Below are positions 53,908-62,140 of a stretch of 64,000 nt of DNA, in pieces. The DNA is from Alphaproteobacteria bacterium (GTDB lineage Bacteria > Pseudomonadota > Alphaproteobacteria > Rhizobiales > CAJQND01). The stretch is from NCBI GenBank assembly GCA_024227565.1, contig JAAEUE010000399.1, forward strand, positions 44,384 to 108,383, in the 5' to 3' direction. Positions within the stretch are counted from its first letter, which is position 1, and the number at the start of each line of letters is the position of its first letter. The notes under the pieces are model-generated. The model saw only the letters and a list, made by a program, of their open reading frames with translations. It had not been told where the DNA came from and searched no databases. A program made the translations under genes and the position numbers.

Positions 53908-54722
53908 ACTGTCTCCTGCTCGTTTCGAGCTAGTTTGCCGCTGCCTCGCGTGCTGCGTTCGATGTTTTCCAGTCGGCGTTCAGAGGTGGTCTGCCTCGAA
54001 TGTGCCCGCTCTGCCGTTTCGCGCGCCGCAATGACAAAGGTCATGTGTTGTTCTGCCGCCAGCCTCGCAGTTTCCGCCTTGCCGCTGCACACGGCCAGAT
54101 AGATTGCCCTATGTTGCTCCAGCAGCCGGTCTCTTGCGCCGGGGTTTTCGTACAGAAGTTTTCGGTTATGGAACACCCCGGCTTTAAGCAGCGCGTAAAT
54201 GCTGCGCAGGGTTTGGATCAGAACAATGTTGTGCCCGGCATCGACGATCGCGCTGTGGAACTCCACATCAAGTTGCGCTTCTTCATCAGCGTTTTGGCGC
54301 TCATGCGCCGCTTCCATTGCGGAGAATATCTTCTTTAAGATCGTCCTGTCCGCCGCAGTGGCGCGCTGCGCTGCATAGCTGGCGGCTATGCCCTCCACCT
54401 GCTGGCGAAACTCCAGATAATCAGCCGTTGCTTTTTCATGCTTTCCAAACAGAGGCACAATAGGTTCGGCAAACACGGATCCCATCACATCGGCAACATA
54501 GGTGCCCCCACCCTGGCGGGCGGTGAGCAAGCGCCGTTCTTCCAGCTCGGTCAGCGCGTCGCGCAGGCTGGGGCGTGAGACCTCAAGGGTCTTGGCAAGT
54601 TCGCGCTCCGGAGGCAGCTTGTCGCCAGGCTTGAGCACACCCTCCAAAATGAGAGCCTCAATCTGACGCACCACCGCGTCGGACACTTTGACTTGTTGTA
54701 TGCGTTGAAACATCGGCATCAT
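53904..54722 (-). CDS. GntR/FadR-family regulator (LutR/LldR-like)
   Basis: Transcription factor of 272 aa. The N-terminal winged helix-turn-helix is typical of GntR (VSDAVVRQIEALILEGVLKPGDKLPPERELAKTLEVSRPSLRDALTELEERRLLTARQGGGTYV, here in segments), and the C-terminal FCD ligand domain has the metal-binding Asp/His pattern (DVEFHSAIVDAGHN, LLEQHRAIYLAVCSG, AAEQHMTFV). The ligand may be L-lactate or glycolate. It heads the lutABC operon with a 4-base overlap. Candidate operators lie at 54778-54812 and 55351-55371. Confidence 0.92.
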   Translation of the reverse strand: MMPMFQRIQQVKVSDAVVRQIEALILEGVLKPGDKLPPERELAKTLEVSRPSLRDALTELEERRLLTARQGGGTYVADVMGSVFAEPIVPLFGKHEKATADYLEFRQQVEGIAASYAAQRATAADRTILKKIFSAMEAAHERQNADEEAQLDVEFHSAIVDAGHNIVLIQTLRSIYALLKAGVFHNRKLLYENPGARDRLLEQHRAIYLAVCSGKAETARLAAEQHMTFVIAARETAERAHSRQTTSERRLENIERSTRGSGKLARNEQETV

Positions 54723-54730
54723 CTAAAGTG

Positions 54731-54760
54731 AACGGGCGCCCCCTATTGGGAACGCCCGTT
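54731..54760. other. hairpin in the leader of the GntR/lut operon
   Basis: Perfect 8-bp stem AACGGGCG (54731-54738) / CGCCCGTT (54753-54760), which can extend inward by CCC/GGG pairing. It lies between the operator and the start codon of the regulator gene and also downstream of the cytochrome c gene, so it is either a leader structure or the cytochrome c terminator. Confidence 0.5.
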
Positions 54761-54777
54761 CAGTTATACCGATGACG

Positions 54778-54812
54778 ATCAAAATTGGTCAACACAAAAG
54801 ACCAATTTTGAT
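54778..54812. promoter_or_regulatory. candidate GntR-regulator operator (lut operon)
   Basis: A perfect 13-bp inverted repeat, ATCAAAATTGGTC (54778-54790) and GACCAATTTTGAT (54800-54812), separated by 9 bases. The half-site TTGGTC/GACCAA is similar to the TTGGT/ACCAA half-sites of the FadR/PdhR/LldR group, although those palindromes have shorter spacing. It is 55 bases upstream of the regulator gene, suggesting autoregulation. Confidence 0.65.
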
Positions 54813-54839
54813 TATTTTGACCAGCCGAGCTTAAAGTTC

Positions 54840-55235
54840 TTACTCGTCAGCCTTGGAGAATGTCTTCAGATAGGCGACGATATTGACCCGGTCCTTCTCT
54901 TTCTTCAGTCCCGGGAAGGCCATCTTGGTGCCTTTCACAAATTCTTTCGGCTTGATGAGGTATTCCAGAAGAACCTCCTCAGTCCACACCAAACCCTCGT
55001 CTGCACCCTTCGCTTTCATCGCCTTGGAGAATTTATACCCCTCCAACGTACCAGCCTTGCGGCCGATCAAATTTATGAGGTGCGGCCCGACTTTGTTCTT
55101 TTCCTTTTTAACTTCGTGGCAAGCCTTGCATTTGCGGAAGACCTTTTTGCCCTTTTTCACATCCGGCTCTGCCGCCTGCGCGGTAACCGAGAATGCGATA
55201 GCCGCAAGCGAAGCAAGAATGATCGATGATTTCAT
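54840..55235 (-). CDS. class I cytochrome c (c2/c550-like), periplasmic
   Basis: Small soluble electron carrier of 131 aa. A signal peptide (MKSSIILASLAAIAFSVTAQA) is followed by the heme-binding CKACH (in KVFRKCKACHEVKK), the axial Met in KGTKMAFPGLK, and a C-terminal helix typical of cytochrome c2/c550. ATG 55235 is chosen because the signal peptide begins there; the frame stays open 24 codons further upstream without a better start. It lies between the lut regulator and glcD and may take electrons from either system. Confidence 0.9.
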   Translation of the reverse strand: MKSSIILASLAAIAFSVTAQAAEPDVKKGKKVFRKCKACHEVKKEKNKVGPHLINLIGRKAGTLEGYKFSKAMKAKGADEGLVWTEEVLLEYLIKPKEFVKGTKMAFPGLKKEKDRVNIVAYLKTFSKADE

Positions 55236-55350
55236 GTTCAATGTATCCCTTAGCCTTTTTCTGAATTCTTGCACACAGTGCGCTGCTAAGTGATGCTGGC
55301 GCAACATGACAATTGTTCACAGGTGCGTGGGGATTGACACAGGTGGGAAA

Positions 55351-55371
55351 ATGGTAAAAAAAACAGACCAA
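55351..55371. promoter_or_regulatory. candidate GntR-regulator operator (glcD)
   Basis: ATGGTA (55351-55356), 9 bases, GACCAA (55366-55371): the same spacing as the perfect palindrome at 54778-54812, with a perfect right half-site and two mismatches in the left. It ends 19 bases before the glcD start codon, a position that would block transcription or initiation. Confidence 0.5.
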
Positions 55372-55390
55372 AGTACCCGAAGGGCACCCA

Positions 55391-56887
55391 ATGTCGAATT
55401 TGAAGATGCCTGAGGTCGATCAGACCACCTTGTCGCGGCGCAAGCAAATTGCCGGTGAACTCAGGCGCATCGTGCCCGGAGAAGGGGTCATCGATGAAAC
55501 TGAAGAGATGCGGGCCTATGAGAGCGATGGCTTGACCGCTTACAAGCAGATCCCATTGCTCGTAGTCTTGCCCGAAACAGTTGCGCAGATTTCTGAGGTT
55601 CTGAAGTATGCCCACGACAACGGTATCAAGGTTGTGCCACGGGGAGCCGGCACCTCGTTGTCGGGAGGCGCCCTGCCCTTGGCAGATGGTATATTGCTAG
55701 GGCTGGGCAAGTTCAACAAAGTGCTGGAAGTGGACTACCAGAACCGCTGCGCGGTGGTGCAGCCGGGGGTTACAAACCTGGCCATTACCCAAGCCGTACA
55801 ACACGAAGGCTTCTATTACGCGCCTGATCCCTCCTCGCAGATCGCCTGCACCATAGGCGGCAACATTGCAGAGAACTCCGGCGGCGTTCATTGCCTGAAA
55901 TATGGCCTGACCACCAACAATGTCCTCGGCCTTGAGATTGTCTTGATTACAGGCGAAATCATCCGCATTGGCGGCAAGCATCTGGACAGCGAAGGCTATG
56001 ACCTGTTGGGCCTGTTGGTTGGCTCCGAAGGGTTGCTGGGTGTTGTCACCGAGGTGACTGTCAGGATCCTGAAATCGCCTGAAACAGCGCGGGCTGTCCT
56101 GGTTGGCTTCCCCTCCAGCGAAGATGCAGGCCAATGCGTTGCGGATGTGATCTCGGCAGGCATCATCGCGGGCGGGATGGAGATGATGGACGAGCTGGCC
56201 ATTCATGCGGCCGAAGAATTTGTGCAAGCAGGCTATCCGCTGGACGTTGAGGCGTTGTTGATCGTGGAACTGGACGGCCCTGAGGCAGAGGTTGACCATT
56301 TGATCGACCGGGTGTCTGAGATCGCAAAGAAGAACAAGTCCGTCTCTATCCGGGTCTCCACCTCTGAAGCAGAGCGTGCGAACTTCTGGGCTGGACGAAA
56401 AGCAGCCTTCCCCGCAGTTGGACGCATTTCACCAGATTACTACTGCATGGACGGCACCATTCCCCGCCACCAGTTGCCTAAGGTTTTGGCGCGGATGAAC
56501 GAGCTTTCCAAGACCTACGATCTCAGGGTGGCCAATGTGTTCCACGCAGGCGATGGCAACCTCCACCCGCTCATTCTTTATGATGCCAATGTTCCAGGCG
56601 AACTGGAGAAGGCAGAAGAGTTTGGCGCCGACATTCTCACGCTCTGCGTGGAGGTGGGCGGCGTGCTCACCGGCGAACATGGCGTGGGTGTTGAAAAGCG
56701 TGACCTGATGCCTGCCATGTTCACCGAGACCGACCTCAACCACCAGCAACGGGTCAAGTGCGCCTTCGATCCCGATGGGCTCTTGAACCCGGGCAAAGTG
56801 TTCCCCGAACTGCACCGCTGTGCTGAATTGGGCCGCATGCACATCAATAAAGGCCAAGTGCCGTTCCCCGATATTCCAAGGTTCTAA
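55391..56887 (+). CDS. glcD: glycolate oxidase subunit GlcD (FAD-linked)
   Basis: FAD-binding catalytic subunit, 498 aa, that oxidises glycolate (and often D-lactate) to glyoxylate (pyruvate). PCMH-type FAD motif KVVPRGAGTSLSGGALPLADG, family segments CTIGGNIAENSGGVHCLKYG and the C-terminal FAD-linked oxidase domain VANVFHAGDGNLHPLI, GGVLTGEHGVGVEKRD. The gene is the first of glcDEF, with 8 bases to glcE. Its upstream region contains a candidate operator for the lut regulator. Confidence 0.95.
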   Translation: MSNLKMPEVDQTTLSRRKQIAGELRRIVPGEGVIDETEEMRAYESDGLTAYKQIPLLVVLPETVAQISEVLKYAHDNGIKVVPRGAGTSLSGGALPLADGILLGLGKFNKVLEVDYQNRCAVVQPGVTNLAITQAVQHEGFYYAPDPSSQIACTIGGNIAENSGGVHCLKYGLTTNNVLGLEIVLITGEIIRIGGKHLDSEGYDLLGLLVGSEGLLGVVTEVTVRILKSPETARAVLVGFPSSEDAGQCVADVISAGIIAGGMEMMDELAIHAAEEFVQAGYPLDVEALLIVELDGPEAEVDHLIDRVSEIAKKNKSVSIRVSTSEAERANFWAGRKAAFPAVGRISPDYYCMDGTIPRHQLPKVLARMNELSKTYDLRVANVFHAGDGNLHPLILYDANVPGELEKAEEFGADILTLCVEVGGVLTGEHGVGVEKRDLMPAMFTETDLNHQQRVKCAFDPDGLLNPGKVFPELHRCAELGRMHINKGQVPFPDIPRF

Positions 56888-56895
56888 ACGTCCAA

Positions 56896-58083
56896 ATGTC
56901 TTCCACGCTCAAACCTGAAGATGCCACGCAGCTCTTTGACGCCGTTAAATGGGCGGTCTCTGAAGAAAAGCCGTTGGACATTCACGGCCTTGGAACCAAG
57001 CGCACAATTGGCCGCCCCTCGCAGCACGAGTTCAGCCTAGACCTTTCCGGCCTCACTGGCGTCACGTTGTATGAGCCCGAGGAGCTCGTTCTTTCCGCCC
57101 GCGCCGCCACGCCGCGCGCTGAGGTTGAAAAACTGCTGCAAGACAAAAACCAAGAGTTCGCGTTCGAACCGCCCAACTTTGCCGGTCTGCTTGGCGCCGA
57201 CAGTGGGGGGACGCTAGGCGGCATGATTGCCAGCAACTTGGCCGGGCCGCGGCGCATCAAGGCTGGCGCGGTGCGGGACCATTTTCTCGGATTTTCCGGA
57301 GTGTCCGGCCGCGGCGAAACATTCAAATCTGGCGGCCGAGTGGTGAAGAACGTGACAGGATATGACCTGCCGAAAGTGATCGCTGGATCATGGGGAACGC
57401 TCGCGGTTGTCTCCGATGTAACGCTGAAGGTGCTGCCGGCGGCAGAAACCGAGCTGACCTTTGCGCTGGAAGGGCTTAGCGATGAGCAGGCCGTGGCGGC
57501 CATGTCTGAGGCCCTGCAATCGTCCTGTGAAGTTTCCGGTGTGGCCCATTTGCCTGAGGGCGTCATTGGCGCAGCCGCAACGGTGCTCCGGATTGAGGGA
57601 ATTGGACCCTCCGTTGAGTACCGCCTGGACAAGCTTGCCGGCATGCTTAAGGAGGCCGGGCCGTCTGAGAAGTTGGCGGAGGAATCCTCCAAGGAACTGT
57701 GGAGGTGCGTGCGCGATGTCAGCTTTTTTGCTGATGGCTCAAAACGTCCTGTCTGGCGCTTGTCTGTTCCCCCCATGGATGGCCCAAAGGTGGCACAAGC
57801 CATTGCCGCAAAGTGCGATTGCCGCTGGTTCTATGACTGGGCCGGGGGGCTCATTTGGTGCGAGGTGCCGGAGGCTGACAATGGGTGCGAGGAGACCGTG
57901 CGTGCCGCTGTGGCCCAAACCACCGGCCATGCAACCCTGATCCGCGCATCGCAAGCCATTCGGGCCGCGGTTGATGTGTTCCAGCCGCCGGCGCCCGGCC
58001 TTGCCGTGCTGTCGCAAAATTTAAAATCCGCCTTTGACCCAAAGGGTATTCTCAACCCTGGCCGCATGTATGCGGAGGCTTAA
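56896..58083 (+). CDS. glcE: glycolate oxidase subunit GlcE (FAD-binding)
   Basis: Second flavin-domain subunit of glycolate oxidase, 395 aa. Segments ADSGGTLGGMIASNLAGPRRIKAG and VVKNVTGYDLPKVIAGSWGTLAVVSDVTLKVLP are diagnostic of GlcE, a shortened GlcD relative. The C-terminal SAFDPKGILNPGRMY is the conserved FAD-linked oxidase end. It sits between glcD and glcF in one operon. Confidence 0.94.
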   Translation: MSSTLKPEDATQLFDAVKWAVSEEKPLDIHGLGTKRTIGRPSQHEFSLDLSGLTGVTLYEPEELVLSARAATPRAEVEKLLQDKNQEFAFEPPNFAGLLGADSGGTLGGMIASNLAGPRRIKAGAVRDHFLGFSGVSGRGETFKSGGRVVKNVTGYDLPKVIAGSWGTLAVVSDVTLKVLPAAETELTFALEGLSDEQAVAAMSEALQSSCEVSGVAHLPEGVIGAAATVLRIEGIGPSVEYRLDKLAGMLKEAGPSEKLAEESSKELWRCVRDVSFFADGSKRPVWRLSVPPMDGPKVAQAIAAKCDCRWFYDWAGGLIWCEVPEADNGCEETVRAAVAQTTGHATLIRASQAIRAAVDVFQPPAPGLAVLSQNLKSAFDPKGILNPGRMYAEA

Positions 58084-58095
58084 GCGAGTTAGATC

Positions 58096-59400
58096 ATGCA
58101 GACCAGTTTCTCCATCAAACAGCTCGCCGACCCGCAGTTCGCCCATTCTGAATCGATCTTGCGCAACTGCGTCCACTGCGGCTTCTGCACAGCCACCTGC
58201 CCCACCTATGTGGAACTGGGCGATGAGTTGGACAGCCCGCGTGGGCGGATTTATCTGATCAAGGAGATGCTGGAGGCTAACCAGGCGCCAACGGCCGGCG
58301 TGGTCAAACACGTGGACCGTTGCCTGTCGTGCCTGTCGTGCATGACCACCTGCCCGGCCAGCGTGAACTACATGCATCTGGTTGATCACGGCCGCGCCTA
58401 TATCGAGCAAAACCACAAGCGCCCCTTGGCGGACCGTTTGATCCGCTTGTTGCTGGAGAAGGTTCTTCCGAACAAGAGCCTGTTCAAGACCTCTCTGAAG
58501 TTGGCGCGCTTGGGACGCCCGTTTGCCGGCCTGTTCAAGGCCGTCGGCCCCCTCAAACCGCTGGGCGCCATGCTGGAGCTTGCCCCGAAGCGTTCCGCCC
58601 CCGATACACCAACCTGCTCGCCCGGCACCTTCAGCCCCGATGCGCCGCGCAAGGCCCGGGTGGCGCTGCTCACCGGATGTGCGCAACCGGTTCTCAATCC
58701 CGGCATCAATGAAGCCACAGTGCGCTTGCTCAACCGGCTGGGCATTGAGGTGGTGATCCCCAGCGGCGTGGGCTGCTGCGGCGCCCTCACACACCACATG
58801 GGCAGAGAGGCCGACAGCCACGCCAGGGCGAAGGCCAATGTTCAAGCCTGGATTACTGAGATGAACGGCGAAGGTCTCGATGCCATCCTCATCAACACGT
58901 CGGGCTGCGGCACCACGGTCAAGGACTATGGCCACATGCTGGCGCAAGATGACGCTTGCGCCGATGACGCAAAACGCGTCTCGGCCCTCACTAAGGATAT
59001 CAGCGAATACCTGACCGGACTTGACTTTGGTGACATCCCTGAACGCGAGCCCCTGCGCGTGGCTTACCATTCTGCCTGCTCGTTGCAACACGGACAGCGC
59101 GTTAGAAGCGACCCCAAGATCTTGTTGAACGCAGCAGGCTTTGAGGTTGTGGATCCACCGGAGGGCCATCTGTGCTGCGGCTCGGCGGGCACCTACAACA
59201 TTATGCAGCCCGATATCGCCGGCCGGTTGCGCGACCGCAAGGTGCGCAATATCGAAAGCACCGCACCCGATGTTATCGCTGCCGGCAATATCGGCTGCAT
59301 GACACAGATTGCGGCTGGCTCACAAATTCCGGTGGTTCACACAGTTGAATTGCTGGACTGGGCGACAGGGGGCCCCACACCTGAGGCACTGACCCGGTAA
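58096..59400 (+). CDS. glcF: glycolate oxidase iron-sulphur subunit GlcF
   Basis: Electron-transfer subunit, 434 aa. Two 4Fe-4S motifs: CVHCGFCTATCPTYVELGDE and CLSCLSCMTTCPASVNY. The C-terminal half has two CCG domains: TSGCGTTVKDYGHML and CCGSAGTYNIMQP. It hands electrons from the flavins to the membrane quinone pool. It is the last gene of glcDEF; glcB follows after 108 bp on the same strand. Confidence 0.95.
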   Translation: MQTSFSIKQLADPQFAHSESILRNCVHCGFCTATCPTYVELGDELDSPRGRIYLIKEMLEANQAPTAGVVKHVDRCLSCLSCMTTCPASVNYMHLVDHGRAYIEQNHKRPLADRLIRLLLEKVLPNKSLFKTSLKLARLGRPFAGLFKAVGPLKPLGAMLELAPKRSAPDTPTCSPGTFSPDAPRKARVALLTGCAQPVLNPGINEATVRLLNRLGIEVVIPSGVGCCGALTHHMGREADSHARAKANVQAWITEMNGEGLDAILINTSGCGTTVKDYGHMLAQDDACADDAKRVSALTKDISEYLTGLDFGDIPEREPLRVAYHSACSLQHGQRVRSDPKILLNAAGFEVVDPPEGHLCCGSAGTYNIMQPDIAGRLRDRKVRNIESTAPDVIAAGNIGCMTQIAAGSQIPVVHTVELLDWATGGPTPEALTR

Positions 59401-59508
59401 GCCCTCATTCCGCGGAGCGGGAAGCTGCCTTGAGCGGTTGATGTTGATGGTGTTTGTCCGGTTGCCAATCGATGCGTTTAACCCCCAGTTCCAGGAGAGC
59501 GCCGCAGG

Positions 59509-61674
59509 ATGACCACGCGGGTACAATCGGGCCATTTGAGCGTTGCCAAATCGCTCTATGATTTCGTCAATGAAGAAGCCCTCGCCGGCACCAGTGTTCC
59601 GGCTGACCACTTTTGGTCTGCGCTGGATGAAATCGTTGCAGACCTCACCCCGAAAAACCGTGCGCTGCTGCAAAAGCGGGCCGATCTGCAAGGCAAGATC
59701 AGCGCCTGGCACAAGGCGAACCCGGGATTTGAACTTGGCCCCTACAAGGCCTTCCTGAGCGGCATCGGCTATCTGGTGCCCGAAGGCGGCAGCTTCGCTG
59801 TTGATACGGCAAACGTGGACCACGAGATTGCCCACATCGCCGGGCCGCAACTGGTGGTGCCGGTGATGAACGCCCGCTTTGCGCTGAACGCCGCGAATGC
59901 CCGTTGGTGGAGCCTTTATGATGCGCTCTACGGCACCGACGCCATCTCCGAGGATGGCGGAGCGGAACGGGCCGGCGGCTACAACGAGGTGCGCGGCGCA
60001 CGCGTGATTGCCTGGGCCAATGACTTCCTCGACACCTCGACCCCGCTAGACGGCGCCTCACACGGCGATGCGGCCGGCTTTGCGGTGAGCAATGGCGCTC
60101 TTGAAGTGACGCTGCAAAACGGCCGCACCACGGGCCTTGCCAACCCGGCTCATTTTGCCGGCTACAGGGGCGAGGCCTCCAGCCCTTCTGGTATTCTACT
60201 GAAGAACAACAATCTGCACTTTGAGCTGGTGATCGACCCGTCGCACCCGGTGGGCAAGGGCGATCCGTCCGGCCGGGCTGATGTGATCATTGAGGCGGCG
60301 ATCACCACGATCATGGATCTGGAAGATTCCATTGCCGCGGTGGACGCCGAAGACAAGGTTGCCGCCTACCGCAACTGGCTTGGCTTGATGAAAGGCGATC
60401 TGGAGGCCTCCTTCGTCAAGGGCCATGAGACCGTGACCCGCGCCATGGCCGCCGACCGGGCCTATCAGGCGCCGGACGGCACACCGTTCACCCTGCATGG
60501 CCGCAGCCTGATGCTGGTGCGCAATGTGGGGCACCTGATGACCAACGGCGCGATCCTGGACGGCGACGGCAACGAGGTCTTCGAAGGCCTCATTGATGCG
60601 GCCGTCACCGCAGCCATCGCCTTGCACGACATCGGCCCGGGCGGCGCCCATAAGAACAGCCGCACCGGCTCGATGTATGTGGTGAAACCCAAGATGCACG
60701 GGCCTGAGGAAGTGGCCTTTTCGTCGGAGGTGTTCGGCCGGGTTGAAGCCGCCCTCGGCATGGCATCCGGCACCATGAAGATGGGCATTATGGACGAAGA
60801 GCGGCGCACCACGGTGAACCTGAAGGAGTGCATCCGGGCGGCCTCCAACCGGGTGGTGTTCATCAACACCGGGTTCCTGGACCGCACCGGCGATGAGATC
60901 CACACCTCCATGGAGGCAGGTCCCATGCTGCGCAAGGCCGACATGAAGGCAGCCCCCTGGATCCAGGCCTATGAAGACTGGAACGTGGACATCGGCCTTG
61001 AGTGCGGCCTGAACGGCCATGCCCAGATCGGCAAGGGCATGTGGGCCATGCCGGACCTGATGGCCGACATGCTGGAGCAATAGATCGGCCACCCGATGGC
61101 GGGTGCCAACACGGCCTGGGTGCCCTCGCCCACTGCGGCGGCGCTGCATGCCACCCACTATCAGAAGGTGAGCGTGGCTGAACGCCAGACGGAGCTGAAA
61201 TCGCGGCAACGGGCGAGCCTGGACAACATCCTGTCGATCCCGCTGGCCGAGCGGCCGAACTGGGAGCCCGAGGCGATCCAGGCTGAGCTCGACAACAACG
61301 CCCAAGGCATTCTGGGCTATGTGGTGCGCTGGGTTGACCAGGGGGTTGGCTGCTCCAAGGTGCCCGACATCAACGATGTGGGCCTGATGGAAGACCGCGC
61401 CACGTTGCGCATCTCCAGCCAGCACATCGCCAACTGGCTGCACCACGGCGTTTGCACCGAGGCCCAAGTGCGCGAGACGATGGAGCGCATGGCCCAGGTG
61501 GTGGATGGCCAGAATGCTCACGATCCGGAGTATGCCAACATGGCGCCGGGCTTTGACGCCGGCATCGCCTTCCAGGCGGCTTGCGACCTGGTGTTCAAAG
61601 GCGCTGAACAGCCCAGTGGCTACACCGAGCCGATCTTGCGTGCGCGCCGGCTTGAGGTGAAGGCGGCGGGGTAA
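59509..61674 (+). pseudogene. glcB: malate synthase G, interrupted by an in-frame TAG
   Basis: Condenses glyoxylate with acetyl-CoA to malate, the step that follows glycolate oxidation. The frame gives 524 residues from ATG 59509, then TAG at 61081-61083, then continues in the same frame from ATCGGC to the normal end at 61674 (722 codons in all counting both stops; malate synthase G is usually about 723 residues). At the stop the flanking residues MLEQ and IGHP match the family, where a Lys (AAG or AAA) is usual, so a single A-to-T change explains it. The first part holds most of the TIM barrel (EDSIAAVDAEDK, RNVGHLMTNGAI). The downstream part holds GANTAWVPSPTAA and MEDRATLRISSQHIANW with the catalytic Asp, so the truncated product would be inactive. 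Sequencing error cannot be excluded. Confidence 0.88.
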
Positions 61675-61690
61675 GGCCTGCAGAAAACAC

Positions 61691-61803
61691 AACCAAAAAG
61701 GCCATATAGCGCGAATTCCGGCGTGGATTCAGAGGTTTACGCGAATTTGGGTTCGTTTCGCAGAATCGTGTTTTTTGGCAGTTTTCGGTGCGCGAAGATG
61801 AAC
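61691..61803 (-). repeat. dispersed ~105-bp intergenic element, copy 2
   Basis: Reverse-complement match to 21461-21564. On the minus strand the shared blocks read GAAAACTGCCAAAAA, CGATTCT.CGAAACGAACCC, TTCGCGTAA and TGGCCTTTTT in the same order. It begins 13 bases after the glcB stop codon. In the first copy the element is likewise just downstream of a gene (matA). Confidence 0.75.
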
Positions 61804-61950
61804 AAGAGTGCGGGCTGCCGTGTAGCATATATCAACTAATTAGTGGCATATTGAGCACCCCGCTTAGGGTTGGCACTGAGATTTGCGGCCCTTGGCCCCG
61901 GATATTTTGCTGCGCAAAATTCCGGGGTGACGGATGGGGGATGTTCCCGC

Positions 61951-62006
61951 TTCTTTCTCCTCGTCATCCCCGCTTCTTTCTCCTCGTCATCCCCGCGCAG
62001 GCGGGG
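61951..62006. repeat. 23-bp perfect tandem duplication leading into a REP palindrome
   Basis: Two identical 23-bp units (61951-61973 and 61974-61996), each ending CTCGTCATCCCCGC, run into the palindrome CCCCGC/GCGGGG and GGATCC. TCATCCCCGC palindromes of this sort are common dispersed REP sequences in alphaproteobacteria. Confidence 0.75.
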
Positions 62007-62140
62007 ATCCAGGGCGGTTGACTTTGAGCTTCGCGGCCCCTGGACGCCTGCCAGCGCAGAAATGCGGGCAGTTGTGTGTCGGCCACCATACGCGGCCATA
62101 CGGTGCAGCTTGGCCGATCGAACATTTCACAAACCCAACA

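Larger units (their letters stand above)
61678..62140. other. 463-bp gene-free region with dispersed element and REP-like palindromes
   Basis: No coding frame supported. In order: copy 2 of the ~105-bp element (61691-61803, inverted), an unremarkable stretch, then REP-like palindromes: CCCCGGA...TTTTGC/GCAAAAT-TCCGGGG near 61902-61926, a tandem 23-bp duplication (61951-61996), and CCCCGC-GCAG-GCGGGG at about 61991-62006. Confidence 0.7.

Noticed and set aside
58021..59169. Long open frame (382 codons) on the minus strand opposite glcF
   Set aside because: It is antisense to a well-conserved Fe-S protein, has no recognisable motif and reflects high-GC third positions of the real gene.
61081..61083. 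TAG in glcB as evidence of amber recoding (for example pyrrolysine)
   Set aside because: Other genes in the window end with TAG (for example at 10712 and 17665), so TAG works as a stop; no suppressor tRNA or pyl gene is seen, and a single Lys-to-stop change is simpler.
60196..61692. Long open frame (498 codons) on the minus strand opposite glcB
   Set aside because: His/Gly/Ala-rich shadow translation of malate synthase G with no known motif and no suitable start context.
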